Origin: Micromonospora sp. WMMD812
Lineage (GTDB): Bacteria; Actinomycetota; Actinomycetes; Mycobacteriales; Micromonosporaceae
NCBI RefSeq assembly: GCF_027497215.1
Contig: NZ_CP114904.1
Coordinates: forward strand, 3,990,001 to 4,054,000
Length of the DNA: 64,000 bases
Direction: 5' to 3'
Under the pieces are notes generated by a model. It was not told where the DNA came from. It saw nothing but the letters and a program-made list of their open reading frames with translations, and searched no databases. The position numbers and the translations under genes are program-made. Shown piece after piece: positions 9,107-17,136 of this stretch. Each line of letters starts with the position of its first letter. The first letter of the stretch is position 1.

Positions 9107-9757
9107 ATCGCCACGGTCGCCGGTTCCGGGAGTTCCACGAGCCCGGCCCTGCAGTTCGCCGAGCAGTACGTCACCGAGGACCTCGTGCTGCGTACCGCCC
9201 GCAGTATCGCCCGCGAGGTGGGCCTCGACGCGGTGACGCCCGGCTCGGGCGCCGCGCTGCGGCTGCTCGCCGCGGCCGGCAACGCCCGCGCCGTGGTCGA
9301 GATCGGCACCGGCACCGGCGTGAGCGGCGTCTGGCTGCTGCGCGGGATGCGCGCGGACGGCGTGCTCACCACGATCGACGTCGAGGTGGAGCACCAGCGG
9401 ATCGCCCGACGGATCTTCGCCGAGGCGGGCTTCGCCGCGGGCCGGACCCGGATCATCACCGGTCGTGCCCTGGACGTGCTGCCCCGACTCGCCGACGGGG
9501 CGTACGACCTCGTCTTCGTGGACGCCGAGGCGACAGGGTTCCACGCCTGCGTCGACGCCGCGCTGCGGCTGCTGCGCCCCGGCGGCGTGCTCGCGCTCAA
9601 CGGCACGCTGGCCGGCGGCCGCATCGGCGACCCGGCCGCCCGGGACGCCGAGACGGTGACCGTACGGGAGACGATCAAGGCGATCCGGGAGTCGGAGCAC
9701 TGGATCCCGGCGCTGCTGCCGGTCGGGCACGGGCTGCTGGCCGCGGTCAAGTGCTGA
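9107..9757 (+). CDS. O-methyltransferase (SAM-dependent), apparent ATC start
   Basis: This is a class I SAM methyltransferase of the small catechol/caffeoyl-CoA O-methyltransferase type. SAM-binding motif I is 'VVEIGTGTGVSG' and the metal/SAM region is 'YDLVFVDAEATGF'. The family N-terminus 'SPALQFAEQYVTEDLVLR' lies upstream of the first standard start (GTG at 9185). No ATG, GTG or TTG exists in frame between the stop at 9053 and that GTG. An ATC at 9107 sits 6 nt after a GGAGG and gives IATVAGSGSSTSPALQ, so a rare ATC start is the best explanation. A TAGGCT -10 box lies at 9053-9058. Substrate unknown. Confidence 0.82.
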   Translation: MATVAGSGSSTSPALQFAEQYVTEDLVLRTARSIAREVGLDAVTPGSGAALRLLAAAGNARAVVEIGTGTGVSGVWLLRGMRADGVLTTIDVEVEHQRIARRIFAEAGFAAGRTRIITGRALDVLPRLADGAYDLVFVDAEATGFHACVDAALRLLRPGGVLALNGTLAGGRIGDPAARDAETVTVRETIKAIRESEHWIPALLPVGHGLLAAVKC

Positions 9758-9761
9758 GCCT

Positions 9762-9788
9762 CCCCGGCGGGCGGCCGGCCCGTCGGGG
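9762..9788. terminator. hairpin terminator between convergent genes
   Basis: CCCCG-G-CGGGC pairs with GCCCG-T-CGGGG around a GGCCG loop, giving a 10-bp stem with one internal mismatch. It lies between the ends of the O-methyltransferase and the aminopeptidase and could serve both. There is no U tract, as is common in actinobacteria. Confidence 0.6.
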
Positions 9789-9806
9789 TGGGGCTCCGTC
9801 GGCCGG

Positions 9807-11321
9807 TCAGCCCAGCGTGGCAAGCCAGCGCAGCAGGGAGCGTACGCCCCAGCCGGTCGCGCCCTTGGTCAGCTCCGCGTCGTCGGATTCGGCCCAGGAC
9901 GGCGCGGACATGTCCACGTGCAGCCAGCGATCGCGCAGGTCGCCGGTGAACTCGCGCAGGAAGAGCGCGGACGTGACGGATTTGGCCGGCTCGGGCGCGC
10001 TGTACAGGTCGGCCACCTCGCTGCCCAGGTACTCGACGTAGTCGGTGGGCAGCGGCATCCGCCAGGCCGCCTCGCCGGCCGCCTCGATCGCCGCGAGCAC
10101 GTCGGCGGCGAGCTGGTCGTTCTCGCTGTAGAGGGCGCCGGTGCGCTTGCCCAGCGCCACGGCGTTCGCGCCGGTCAGCGTGGCCAGGTCGACCAGCAGG
10201 TCCGGCTTGAGCCGCGCGACGGCGTACGCGAGCGCGTCGGCGAGCACCAGCCGCCCCTCGGCGTCGGAGTTGGTGGACTCGCTGGTCAACCCGCCGTAGT
10301 GCCGGATCACGTCGCCGGGACGGAAGGCCGCACCGCTGACCGCGTTCTCGGCGAGCGGCGCCAGCGCGGTGACCCGGACCGGGAGGCGCAGCGCGGCCGC
10401 GCCGAGGGTGGCGGCGACCACCGCGGCCGCGCCGCCCATGTCCTTGCGCATCAGCTTCATCGCCGGCACCGGCTTGATGGAGATGCCGCCGGTGTCGAAG
10501 GTGATGCCCTTGCCGACCAGCACCACGTGCGTGGTCGCGCCGGCCGGGCGCCAGTCCAGTTCGACCAGGCGCGGGCCGCTGGCCGATCCGCCGCCGACGG
10601 CGAGGATGCCGCCGAAGCCCTCGGCCGCCAGTTCGGCCGGTTCGCGTACCCGCAGGTGCAGGTCGGGCGCCCCGACGGCGCGCTCGGCGACCTGCGCGGC
10701 GAACCACTCCGGGTTCTTCACCGAGGACGGGGTGTTCGTGAGGTCGCGGGCCCACCGCGTCATCCGGGCGGTGGTGCGCGCCGTCTCGGTCACGGCCAGA
10801 TACCGGTCCGGGTCGCCGACCAGCAGGTCGACCCCGGCGAGCGCCGGCACCTCGCCGGCGTCGGTCAGCCGGAAGCGGTAGGAGGCGAGCAGCAGCCCCT
10901 CGTGGAGACCGCGGACGGCGGCCGGAGACGCGTCGCCCGGCAGCGCGATCGTGATGTGCGTCTCATCCTTGGCGGTGCGGGCGATCGCGGCGCCGGCCCG
11001 CCGCCAGCCCGTCTCGTCGCCGCCGCCCACCCCGGCCAGGACCAGCACGCCGGGCGTGCCCCCCGGACGCAGATGGGTGCGGACCTCACCGGCCCGGCCG
11101 GTGAGCCGGGCGGCGGGGGCCAGCGCGGTGGCCTCGTCGGCGACGCCGTCGGGGAGTGTCACCGCGGCGGGGAGCGGCACGGCCGGAGCGTCGCCGCCCG
11201 CCTCCGTCCCGGCCGGTCGGATGGGCAGGACGAGGGTGTCGAGCCGTTCGGGCTCGGCTACCAGACGGATGGCGAGCACGCGGGACCGTACCTCCAGAAA
11301 TGGGTTCGCGGAGCGGGACAT
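9807..11321 (-). CDS. pepA: leucyl aminopeptidase (M17)
   Basis: This is a cytosolic M17 metallo-aminopeptidase of 504 residues, hexameric in known relatives. The catalytic C-terminal half shows 'LVGKGITFDTGGISIKP' (metal-binding Lys/Asp), 'KDMGGAAAV' and 'STNSDAEGRLVLADAL'. The usual NTDAEGRL signature is present as NSDAEGRL, a conservative change. The N-terminal macro-like half is less conserved. The ATG is preferred over a GTG five codons upstream because a GGAG lies 7 nt before it. It converges on the O-methyltransferase gene. Confidence 0.92.
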   Translation of the reverse strand: MSRSANPFLEVRSRVLAIRLVAEPERLDTLVLPIRPAGTEAGGDAPAVPLPAAVTLPDGVADEATALAPAARLTGRAGEVRTHLRPGGTPGVLVLAGVGGGDETGWRRAGAAIARTAKDETHITIALPGDASPAAVRGLHEGLLLASYRFRLTDAGEVPALAGVDLLVGDPDRYLAVTETARTTARMTRWARDLTNTPSSVKNPEWFAAQVAERAVGAPDLHLRVREPAELAAEGFGGILAVGGGSASGPRLVELDWRPAGATTHVVLVGKGITFDTGGISIKPVPAMKLMRKDMGGAAAVVAATLGAAALRLPVRVTALAPLAENAVSGAAFRPGDVIRHYGGLTSESTNSDAEGRLVLADALAYAVARLKPDLLVDLATLTGANAVALGKRTGALYSENDQLAADVLAAIEAAGEAAWRMPLPTDYVEYLGSEVADLYSAPEPAKSVTSALFLREFTGDLRDRWLHVDMSAPSWAESDDAELTKGATGWGVRSLLRWLATLG

Positions 11322-11425
11322 CCCGACGCTCCGCACCGGTGATGCCCTGAGCCACCGGCACCGGCCGGTGGCTCAGGGTATGACGAACCGTCCGGACGGC
11401 GGCCGCCGTCCAAACCATTCCTCGA

Positions 11426-11593
11426 TCAGCCGGCGGCCGCCTTCAGCGCGTCACCGAGCGCGTTGGCCTCGTCCGGAGTCATCTCGACGACGAGCCGGCC
11501 ACCGCCCTCCAGCGGGACCCGCATGACGATGCCGCGGCCCTCCTTGGTGACTTCCAGCGGACCGTCGCCCGTCCGCGGCTTCATCGCCGCCAT
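11426..11593 (-). CDS. DUF3117 small conserved protein
   Basis: This 55-residue protein, MAAMKPRTGDGPLEVTKEGR..., continues with 'GIVMRVPLEGGGRLVVEM' and 'TPDEANALGDAL'. This is the short, nearly invariant DUF3117 family found across actinobacteria. Function unknown. A strong GGGGAG lies 5 nt before the ATG. It is a monocistronic gene upstream of pepA in the same direction. Confidence 0.92.
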   Translation of the reverse strand: MAAMKPRTGDGPLEVTKEGRGIVMRVPLEGGGRLVVEMTPDEANALGDALKAAAG

Positions 11594-11782
11594 GTTGTCT
11601 CCCCTCAGACCTACACCAGGGTCGGTGGGTTGCCCCACAGCCACTTCGTCACGACCACCCGCAACCGCCGCGGGGTGTCGACCAACGATTTTCCCTGATG
11701 AACACCGCCGGACCCAAACCGAAGCAGCATTGATGTAACAGCATCTAGCTTATCTTGAGAAGGCCTGTCACAATGTGCGGTC

Positions 11783-12601
11783 ATGCAGGCACGGTCGGCA
11801 CTCTTCGACCTGTACGGCGACCACCTCCGACCGCGGGGTGGCCGCGCACCGGTCGCCGCCCTGGTCAAGCTGTTGGCGCCGCTCGGCATCGCCCCGCCGG
11901 CCGTGCGCACCGCGGTCTCCCGGATGGTCCGCCAGGGCTGGCTCGACCCGCTCCGGCTGGCGTCCGGGCCGGGATATTCGATCACGCCGAAAGCCGCCCG
12001 GCGACTCGACGAGGCGGCGGCGCGGATCTACCGGACCGGCCGCGTCGGGTGGGACGGCCGCTTCGACCTGCTGGTGCTGGAGGCGCCGGCCTCCCGGCGG
12101 GAGCGCCAGCGGCTCGCCGCCAACCTGAGCTTCCTCGGCTACGGCACGCTCGACGAGTGCACCTGGGTGGCGACCCGCGCGGGCGAGGACGTCGACCTGC
12201 TGCTCACGGAGGCCGGCGTGCGGTACGAGCGGTTCACCGCGGCCCACGCCGCCGGCACCCCGGGGGCGATGGGCGTCGTGCGCCGCGCCTGGGACCTGGC
12301 CGAGATCGGCCGGGCGTACGAGCGGTTCGTCGCCGAGCAGCGCCCGCTGCTGGCCGGGGTGACCGTGCGCAGCGGAGACGAGGAGGCGTACGCCGCCCGG
12401 TTCCGGCTGGTGCACGCGTGGCGTACGTTCCTGTTCCGGGACCCGCAGCTGCCCCCGGCTCTGCTCCCGGAACGCTGGCCCGGCACGGCCGCGGCCAGCT
12501 TCTTCGACCGGCACGCGGCCCGGCTGCGGCCGGCCGCCGACCGGTACGTCGAGCAGTGCCTCGACAACGGCAACCGCATCGCCCGACAGAAGGGTCGTTG
12601 A
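11783..12601 (+). CDS. PaaX-family transcriptional regulator
   Basis: This is a GntR/PaaX-like repressor of 272 residues. The N-terminal winged helix ('VAALVKLLAPLGIAPPAVRTAVSRMVRQGWL') is typical of PaaX, which senses phenylacetyl-CoA in known cases. The C-terminal PaaX_C region includes 'RRAWDLAEIGRAYERFV' and 'AWRTFLFRDPQLPP'. It is followed after only 4 bp by an enoyl-CoA hydratase gene, so it probably controls aromatic acid or fatty-acid CoA-thioester metabolism. The ATG follows a short AT-rich stretch that probably holds the promoter. Confidence 0.87.
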   Translation: MQARSALFDLYGDHLRPRGGRAPVAALVKLLAPLGIAPPAVRTAVSRMVRQGWLDPLRLASGPGYSITPKAARRLDEAAARIYRTGRVGWDGRFDLLVLEAPASRRERQRLAANLSFLGYGTLDECTWVATRAGEDVDLLLTEAGVRYERFTAAHAAGTPGAMGVVRRAWDLAEIGRAYERFVAEQRPLLAGVTVRSGDEEAYAARFRLVHAWRTFLFRDPQLPPALLPERWPGTAAASFFDRHAARLRPAADRYVEQCLDNGNRIARQKGR

Positions 12602-12605
12602 ACAA

Positions 12606-13397
12606 GTGACCGAGCCGCTGCTCGTCGACCGGACCGACGCCGTCGTCACCCTGACGCTGAACCGCCCGAGGGCGATGAACGCGCTCGACGTGGCACTCAA
12701 GGAGGCGCTCCGGGACACCCTGGCCGAGCTGGAGACCGACCGGACCTGCCGCGCCGTGGTGCTCGCCGGGGCGGGCGGGTCGTTCAGCGCCGGGCAGGAC
12801 CTGCGCGAGCACGTGGCGACCCTGGAGTCCGCCGCCGGCGACCCGCTGTCCACCGTCCGGGCGCACTACAACCCGATCGCCGCCCGCCTGGCCAACCTGC
12901 CCAAGCCGGTGGTGGCCGCGGTGCGCGGGATGGCCGCCGGCGCGGGGGCCTCGCTGGCCTTCCTCGCCGACATCCGGATCGGCGGCCCGACCACCAGCTT
13001 CCTGATGGCGTTCGCCAAGGTCGGGCTCGCCGCCGACACCGGCGCCTCGTGGACGCTGCCCCGACTGGTCGGCCACGCCAAGGCGATCGAGCTGCTGATG
13101 CTCGCCGAGCCGGTCCGCGCCGAGGAGGCCTGCCGGCTCGGACTGCTGAACCGCCTCGTGGACGACGACGAGCAGGTGCTGCCGGCCGCCCAGGAGTTGG
13201 CCGCCCGCCTGGCCGCCGGACCCACCGTCGCGTACGGGGCGATCAAGCGGCAGCTCTCCATCGCCGACGCGGGCACCCTCGCCGACGCCTTGGCCGCGGA
13301 GGCGCAGGCGCAGACGATCTGCGGCACCACCGCCGACCACCGCGCGGCCACCATGGCCTTCGTCGGCAAGCAGAAGCCGGTCTTCGAGGGGCGTTGA
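12606..13397 (+). CDS. enoyl-CoA hydratase/isomerase
   Basis: This is a crotonase-fold enzyme of 263 residues. The CoA/oxyanion regions are 'NRPRAMNALDVALKE', 'GGSFSAGQDLREH' and 'VAAVRGMAAGAGASLAFLAD'. At the catalytic positions it resembles the PaaG/PaaF-like branch ('FAKVGLAADTGASWTLPRLVG') more than the classical E/E hydratase. With PaaX directly upstream, a role in phenylacetate catabolism is plausible but unproven. GTG start, 4 bp after the PaaX stop, so cotranscribed. Confidence 0.87.
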   Translation: MTEPLLVDRTDAVVTLTLNRPRAMNALDVALKEALRDTLAELETDRTCRAVVLAGAGGSFSAGQDLREHVATLESAAGDPLSTVRAHYNPIAARLANLPKPVVAAVRGMAAGAGASLAFLADIRIGGPTTSFLMAFAKVGLAADTGASWTLPRLVGHAKAIELLMLAEPVRAEEACRLGLLNRLVDDDEQVLPAAQELAARLAAGPTVAYGAIKRQLSIADAGTLADALAAEAQAQTICGTTADHRAATMAFVGKQKPVFEGR

Positions 13398-13414
13398 GCC
13401 ACCCGCGGCACCCC

Positions 13415-13430
13415 ACCCGGACGCCCGGGT
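13415..13430. terminator. hairpin between convergent genes
   Basis: ACCCGG-ACGC-CCGGGT forms a perfect 6-bp stem, extended by a further run of C opposite G. It lies between the stop of the enoyl-CoA hydratase and the stop of the convergent hypothetical gene, a typical place for a bidirectional terminator. Confidence 0.45.
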
Positions 13431-13434
13431 TGGG

Positions 13435-14055
13435 TCAGTCGTCCTCCTCCGGATCCTGGTTGGCCTCCGCGCCGAGCACGAACGCCTGCATGGCCAGCTC
13501 GTCGCCGGAGGGCGAGACGAAGGCGGGCAGCTCGCGCGGGCCCAGCTCCTGCACGTAGGACCAGAACAGCCGGACCGCCTCGGCCGGCGAGTCGGCCTCG
13601 ATCGGCAGGTCCAGGCTGACCAGCCAGGTGCGGCGGGGCGGCGGCGGACCGAGCCGGTCGGCCAGCGCGCGGTAGGCCGCCGGGTCGAGCGCGGTGACCG
13701 GCCCGTCGAGCGTGAGCTGCCCGGTCGGCACCGGCTCGTCGAAGGACCGCCGGGTGTACGTCACCACCAGCGCCGCCTCGCGGTCGGACTGCGGGTCGTC
13801 CGGGTCCTCCGGACGCGCGCCGCTCGGCGCGGCTACCCGGCCGAGCGCGACCAGCCGGAGCGGCTCGTCGACCAGCACCGCCACGTCGTCGCCGGGTTGC
13901 GGCCGGCCGGCGTCGTCCAGGCCGGTCAGGTCGAGCGTGTCGTGGTGCACGAGCCGCTCGGCGTCGTAGCGGCCGGCGGGCAGCAGCACCGCCCAGGCCG
14001 CGGTGCTCGCCGGCCGACTCGTCCCGTTCGCCCGGTGCGCGGTGTCGGTCGTCAT
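13435..14055 (-). CDS. conserved hypothetical protein (about 206 aa)
   Basis: I do not recognise this family. The protein has an N-terminal beta-rich domain ('GRYDAERLVHHDTLDLTGL', 'PQPGDDVAVLVDEPLRLVAL') that looks like an EVE/ASCH-type or OB-like small-molecule domain. A middle region contains 'LVVTYTRRSFDEPVP' and the C-terminus ('SPAEAVRLFWSYVQELGP', 'FVSPSGDELAMQAFVLG') is acidic. No signal peptide or membrane segment is present. Two ATG starts are possible, nine bases apart. It lies downstream of the tag gene in the same direction. Confidence 0.7.
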   Translation of the reverse strand: MTTDTAHRANGTSRPASTAAWAVLLPAGRYDAERLVHHDTLDLTGLDDAGRPQPGDDVAVLVDEPLRLVALGRVAAPSGARPEDPDDPQSDREAALVVTYTRRSFDEPVPTGQLTLDGPVTALDPAAYRALADRLGPPPPRRTWLVSLDLPIEADSPAEAVRLFWSYVQELGPRELPAFVSPSGDELAMQAFVLGAEANQDPEEDD

Positions 14056-14068
14056 GGCGTCCATCCCA

Positions 14069-14650
14069 TCACGCCGTCCCGGTCGGCTTGACGTGGCAGC
14101 CGTCGAGGTGGTCGTCGACCATCCCGGTGGCCTGCATCAGCGCGTAACCCGTGGTGGGCCCGACGAAGCGGAAGCCGCGCTTCTTGAGCGCCTTGGCCAT
14201 CGCGGTGGACTCGGGGGTGATCGCGGGCACGCCGGCGAACGAGGCCGGGCGGACCGGCCGGGGCGCCGGGGCGAACGACCAGAGCAGCGCGGAGAGCCCC
14301 TCGGGCAACTCGCTGGCCGCCCGCGCGTTCGCGATCGCTGCCTCGATCTTGGCCCGGTTGCGGACGATGCCGGCGTCGCCGAGCAGCCGGGTCACGTCAG
14401 CGTCGCCGTAGCCGGCCACCGTCGGGATCCGGAACTCGTCGAAGGCCAGCCGGAACGCCGGCCGCTTGCGCAGGATGGTCAACCAGGACAGCCCGGACTG
14501 GAAAGCCTCCAGCGTCATCCGTTCGTAGAGCGCGTCGTCGCCGTGCAACGGCTGGCCCCACTCGGTGTCGTGGTAGAGGGCGTAGTCCGGGGTGCTCGCC
14601 CCCCAGGCACAGCGTGGCAGCCCGTCGGCGCCGATCACCAGGTCACTCAC
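14069..14650 (-). CDS. tag: DNA-3-methyladenine glycosylase I
   Basis: This is a base-excision repair enzyme that removes 3-methyladenine from alkylated DNA. It is 193 residues, normal length. It starts 'RCAWGASTPDYALYHDTEWG' with the conserved Cys and the YHDxEWG signature, followed by 'MTLEAFQSGLSWLTILRKR' and the C-terminal 'CHVK', which supplies zinc ligands in characterised Tag proteins. The GTG start (VSDLVIG) fits the family. It ends 13 bp upstream of the following hypothetical gene and is probably cotranscribed with it. Confidence 0.93.
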   Translation of the reverse strand: MSDLVIGADGLPRCAWGASTPDYALYHDTEWGQPLHGDDALYERMTLEAFQSGLSWLTILRKRPAFRLAFDEFRIPTVAGYGDADVTRLLGDAGIVRNRAKIEAAIANARAASELPEGLSALLWSFAPAPRPVRPASFAGVPAITPESTAMAKALKKRGFRFVGPTTGYALMQATGMVDDHLDGCHVKPTGTA

Positions 14651-14792
14651 GGCCTACACGCTAGGGCAGGCGTCCGACAGCCCCATTGCCTCCCGGCCGA
14701 AGGCTGCCTATCGTGCAGGTTACCGACCGGTAGGAGCGGCATCGTCGATGGGCGCCGGCCGCGCCGAGGGCACCGACCGCGGGAGGCCGCCC

Positions 14793-15785
14793 ATGAAGGA
14801 GTTCCCGGACATCATCGCCTGGTCGATCCCGGCCTTCCTGCTGCTGATCGTGCTGGAACGCATCTCGTACTTCATGCACCGGGACGACGACGAGGTCGGC
14901 TACGGCGGCGCGGACACCGCGACCAGCCTGACGATGGGGCTGGGCAGCGTCTTCACCGACCTGCTGTGGAAGGTCCCGGTCGCCGCCGCGTACGCGCTGC
15001 TCTACGCGGTCACCCCGCTGCGGGTCGCCGAGGTGTGGTGGAGCTGGCCGCTGATCCTGGTCGCTCAGGACTTCTGCTACTACTGGTCGCACCGCGGGCA
15101 CCACGTCATCCGCATCCTCTGGGCCTCGCACGTCGTGCACCACTCGTCCCAGCGGTTCAACCTCTCCACCGCGCTGCGCCAGCCGTGGACCGGCCTGACC
15201 AGCTGGGTCTTCTACATCCCGATGATCCTGGCCGGGGTGCACCCGGCCGTGGTCGCCTTCGCCGGCTCGGTCAACCTGCTCTACCAGTTCTGGATCCACA
15301 CCGAGCGGATCGACAAGCTGCCCCGCTGGTACGAGGCGGTGTTCAACACCCCGTCGCACCACCGGGTGCACCACGCCTCGCAGGGCGGCTACCTGGACCG
15401 CAACTTCGGCGGCATCTTCATCGTCTGGGACCGGCTCTTCGGCACGTTCGCCCCCGAGGGCGAGCGCTGCGTCTACGGCCTCACCAAGAACATCGGCACC
15501 TACAACCCCGTCCGGGTGGCCTTCCACGAGTACGTGGCGATCGGCCGTGACCTGCGGGCCGCGGCGAGTTGGCGGCAGCGCGCCGGCCACCTGTTCCGCT
15601 CACCCGGCTGGCAGCCCGCCCCGGCGGGCGGGTCACTGGCCGCCGCCGTGCGCGCACCCGGTCCGGTCGGCTCCGGTCCGGCGGCGGACGACCCCGTGCC
15701 GGCCGGCGGTGGGCGGGCGGCGGACGCCCGCAGGCCGGCCGGCACGGCCAGCCCAGCGACCGCGAGCGGTGTCAAGCCGGCCTGA
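14793..15785 (+). CDS. sterol desaturase/fatty acid hydroxylase-family membrane protein
   Basis: This is a di-iron membrane oxygenase of the sterol desaturase superfamily, 330 residues. Four or more hydrophobic segments surround the eight-His signature, visible as 'YYWSHRGHHVIRILWASHVVHHSS' (read in two parts), 'FWIHTERID' and 'NTPSHHRVHHA'. The substrate is unknown; bacterial relatives act on lipids or hopanoids. The C-terminal 60 residues are Ala/Pro/Gly-rich and probably disordered. GGGAGG precedes the ATG by 6 nt. Confidence 0.88.
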   Translation: MKEFPDIIAWSIPAFLLLIVLERISYFMHRDDDEVGYGGADTATSLTMGLGSVFTDLLWKVPVAAAYALLYAVTPLRVAEVWWSWPLILVAQDFCYYWSHRGHHVIRILWASHVVHHSSQRFNLSTALRQPWTGLTSWVFYIPMILAGVHPAVVAFAGSVNLLYQFWIHTERIDKLPRWYEAVFNTPSHHRVHHASQGGYLDRNFGGIFIVWDRLFGTFAPEGERCVYGLTKNIGTYNPVRVAFHEYVAIGRDLRAAASWRQRAGHLFRSPGWQPAPAGGSLAAAVRAPGPVGSGPAADDPVPAGGGRAADARRPAGTASPATASGVKPA

Positions 15786-15808
15786 CAGGCTGACGCGGGC
15801 CGGGGCGT

Positions 15809-16306
15809 TCAGGGAAGGCGGCCCTGCTCGACCAGGCGGCCGAACCTCCGCAGCGCCTGGGTCAGGCCGAACTTGGAGCCGGGCCAGAGCACCGGCCAGG
15901 TCACCCGGCCGACCGGCCCGCCCGGGACGTGGAACCACTCGTGCCACACCACCTGGGTGCGGTCGCGCGCCAACGGGGTGCACCGCAGCACGCCCGGGCC
16001 GCGCAGCAGCCTGCCGCAGTGCACGACCCCGATCTCGTACGGCTCGTCGACCCGGACCACCCGCATCTCGTCCCGCAACTCGGCCGGGCCGAGCATGGTG
16101 ACCGCCTCGACGAGGCTGCCCTCACGGCCGTCGCCCGCCACCACGCGCACCCGGGTGAACGGGATCCAGTCCGACTGGCGTTCCCAGGCGAGCAGCGCCG
16201 CGAAGACCCGCTCGGCCGGGGCGTCGACGATCACCGTGGCGGTCACCTCGCCGGCGCCCGGCTGGGCCGCCTCGCGCAGGCCGTCGTCGCCGTCGGAATC
16301 CGTCAC
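15809..16306 (-). CDS. SRPBCC (polyketide cyclase/START-like) protein
   Basis: This 165-residue helix-grip protein has 'VTATVIVDAPAERVFAALLAWERQSDWIPFTRV' at the N-terminus (quoted in part) and 'RVDEPYEIGVVHCGRLLRGPG' in the middle, the pattern of the coenzyme Q-binding/polyketide cyclase-like SRPBCC families. It probably binds a hydrophobic ligand; the ligand is unknown. Its GTG start overlaps the stop of the DivIVA-like gene by 4 bp (GTGA), so translation is coupled. Confidence 0.8.
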   Translation of the reverse strand: MTDSDGDDGLREAAQPGAGEVTATVIVDAPAERVFAALLAWERQSDWIPFTRVRVVAGDGREGSLVEAVTMLGPAELRDEMRVVRVDEPYEIGVVHCGRLLRGPGVLRCTPLARDRTQVVWHEWFHVPGGPVGRVTWPVLWPGSKFGLTQALRRFGRLVEQGRLP

Positions 16307-16986
16307 GCCGACTCCGAGGGCACCACCGGACCGGGCCGTCCCGCCCCCTCGGTCGGCTCGCCGCCGGCCGGCGCCGTGCCGTCGGCGTCCGCCGGCGACG
16401 CGGTGGCGTCGGGGAACCGGGGCTGCCCTGCGCCATCGGCGTCGCCCGGCAGCGGGGCCGTCGACGCCGCACCGTTCGCGGGCACGCCGCCCGCGGGCGT
16501 CGGACGGCCGGCTGCCGGCTCGCTGTCGGCCGCCGTCACCGTGACCGGCCCGACCGCCGGCTGACCGGCCGCCGGGGCGGGGGCCGCACCCGGCACGGAG
16601 ACCACGCCGTTGGCCGCCGTCGAGGCCCCGGCCGCCTGCTCGCGCGCCCGGCGCAGGGCTTCGGCGTCCGCCGTCCGTCCCTCGCGCAACGCGGTCACCT
16701 CCGCTTCCAGCACGCCGATCAGCTCCGACTTGTAGCCGATGTCGTACGCCGCGCGGCGCATCGCCTGATCGACCTGCGTCATCCGGTACCCGCGCAGCGC
16801 GGTGTCGAACCGGACGTCCCCCACGTCCGTCTCGCGGAGCGGCCGGTTGCCCGGCAGCGGCACCGCGCTCCCGTCCGGCTCGGCGGGCGCCAGGCCGGGA
16901 TCCCGGCCGCTGACCAGCACCGTCACCCCGAAGACGACCGCCGCGACGGTCAACGCCACGACCAGCGTGAGCAGAACCTGACCCAT
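16303..16986 (-). CDS. DivIVA-domain-like membrane protein
   Basis: This 227-residue protein has one N-terminal transmembrane helix ('LLTLVVALTVAAVVFGVTVLV') and a short DivIVA-like segment 'VRFDTALRGYRMTQVDQAM' (residues about 58-80). A brief coiled coil follows and then a long disordered Ala/Pro/Gly tail. The 'RGY..QVD' motif is typical of small actinobacterial DivIVA-domain proteins, which associate with polar growth and cell-wall proteins. It is coupled to the SRPBCC gene by a 4-bp overlap. Confidence 0.78.
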   Translation of the reverse strand: MGQVLLTLVVALTVAAVVFGVTVLVSGRDPGLAPAEPDGSAVPLPGNRPLRETDVGDVRFDTALRGYRMTQVDQAMRRAAYDIGYKSELIGVLEAEVTALREGRTADAEALRRAREQAAGASTAANGVVSVPGAAPAPAAGQPAVGPVTVTAADSEPAAGRPTPAGGVPANGAASTAPLPGDADGAGQPRFPDATASPADADGTAPAGGEPTEGAGRPGPVVPSESA

Positions 16987-17136
16987 GCACAGATCGTGGC
17001 ATGTCGACCGGGCCGGAGCGACCCCGCCACCCACGCCGGGTCCGCCGGACCGCCCGGAGGAGGGGCTGCGGGACCGGCTAGCGTCGTGATCGGCCGGCGG
17101 CGCGGTGCGTCGGCAGGCGGACCTGAGGGAGGCGGC

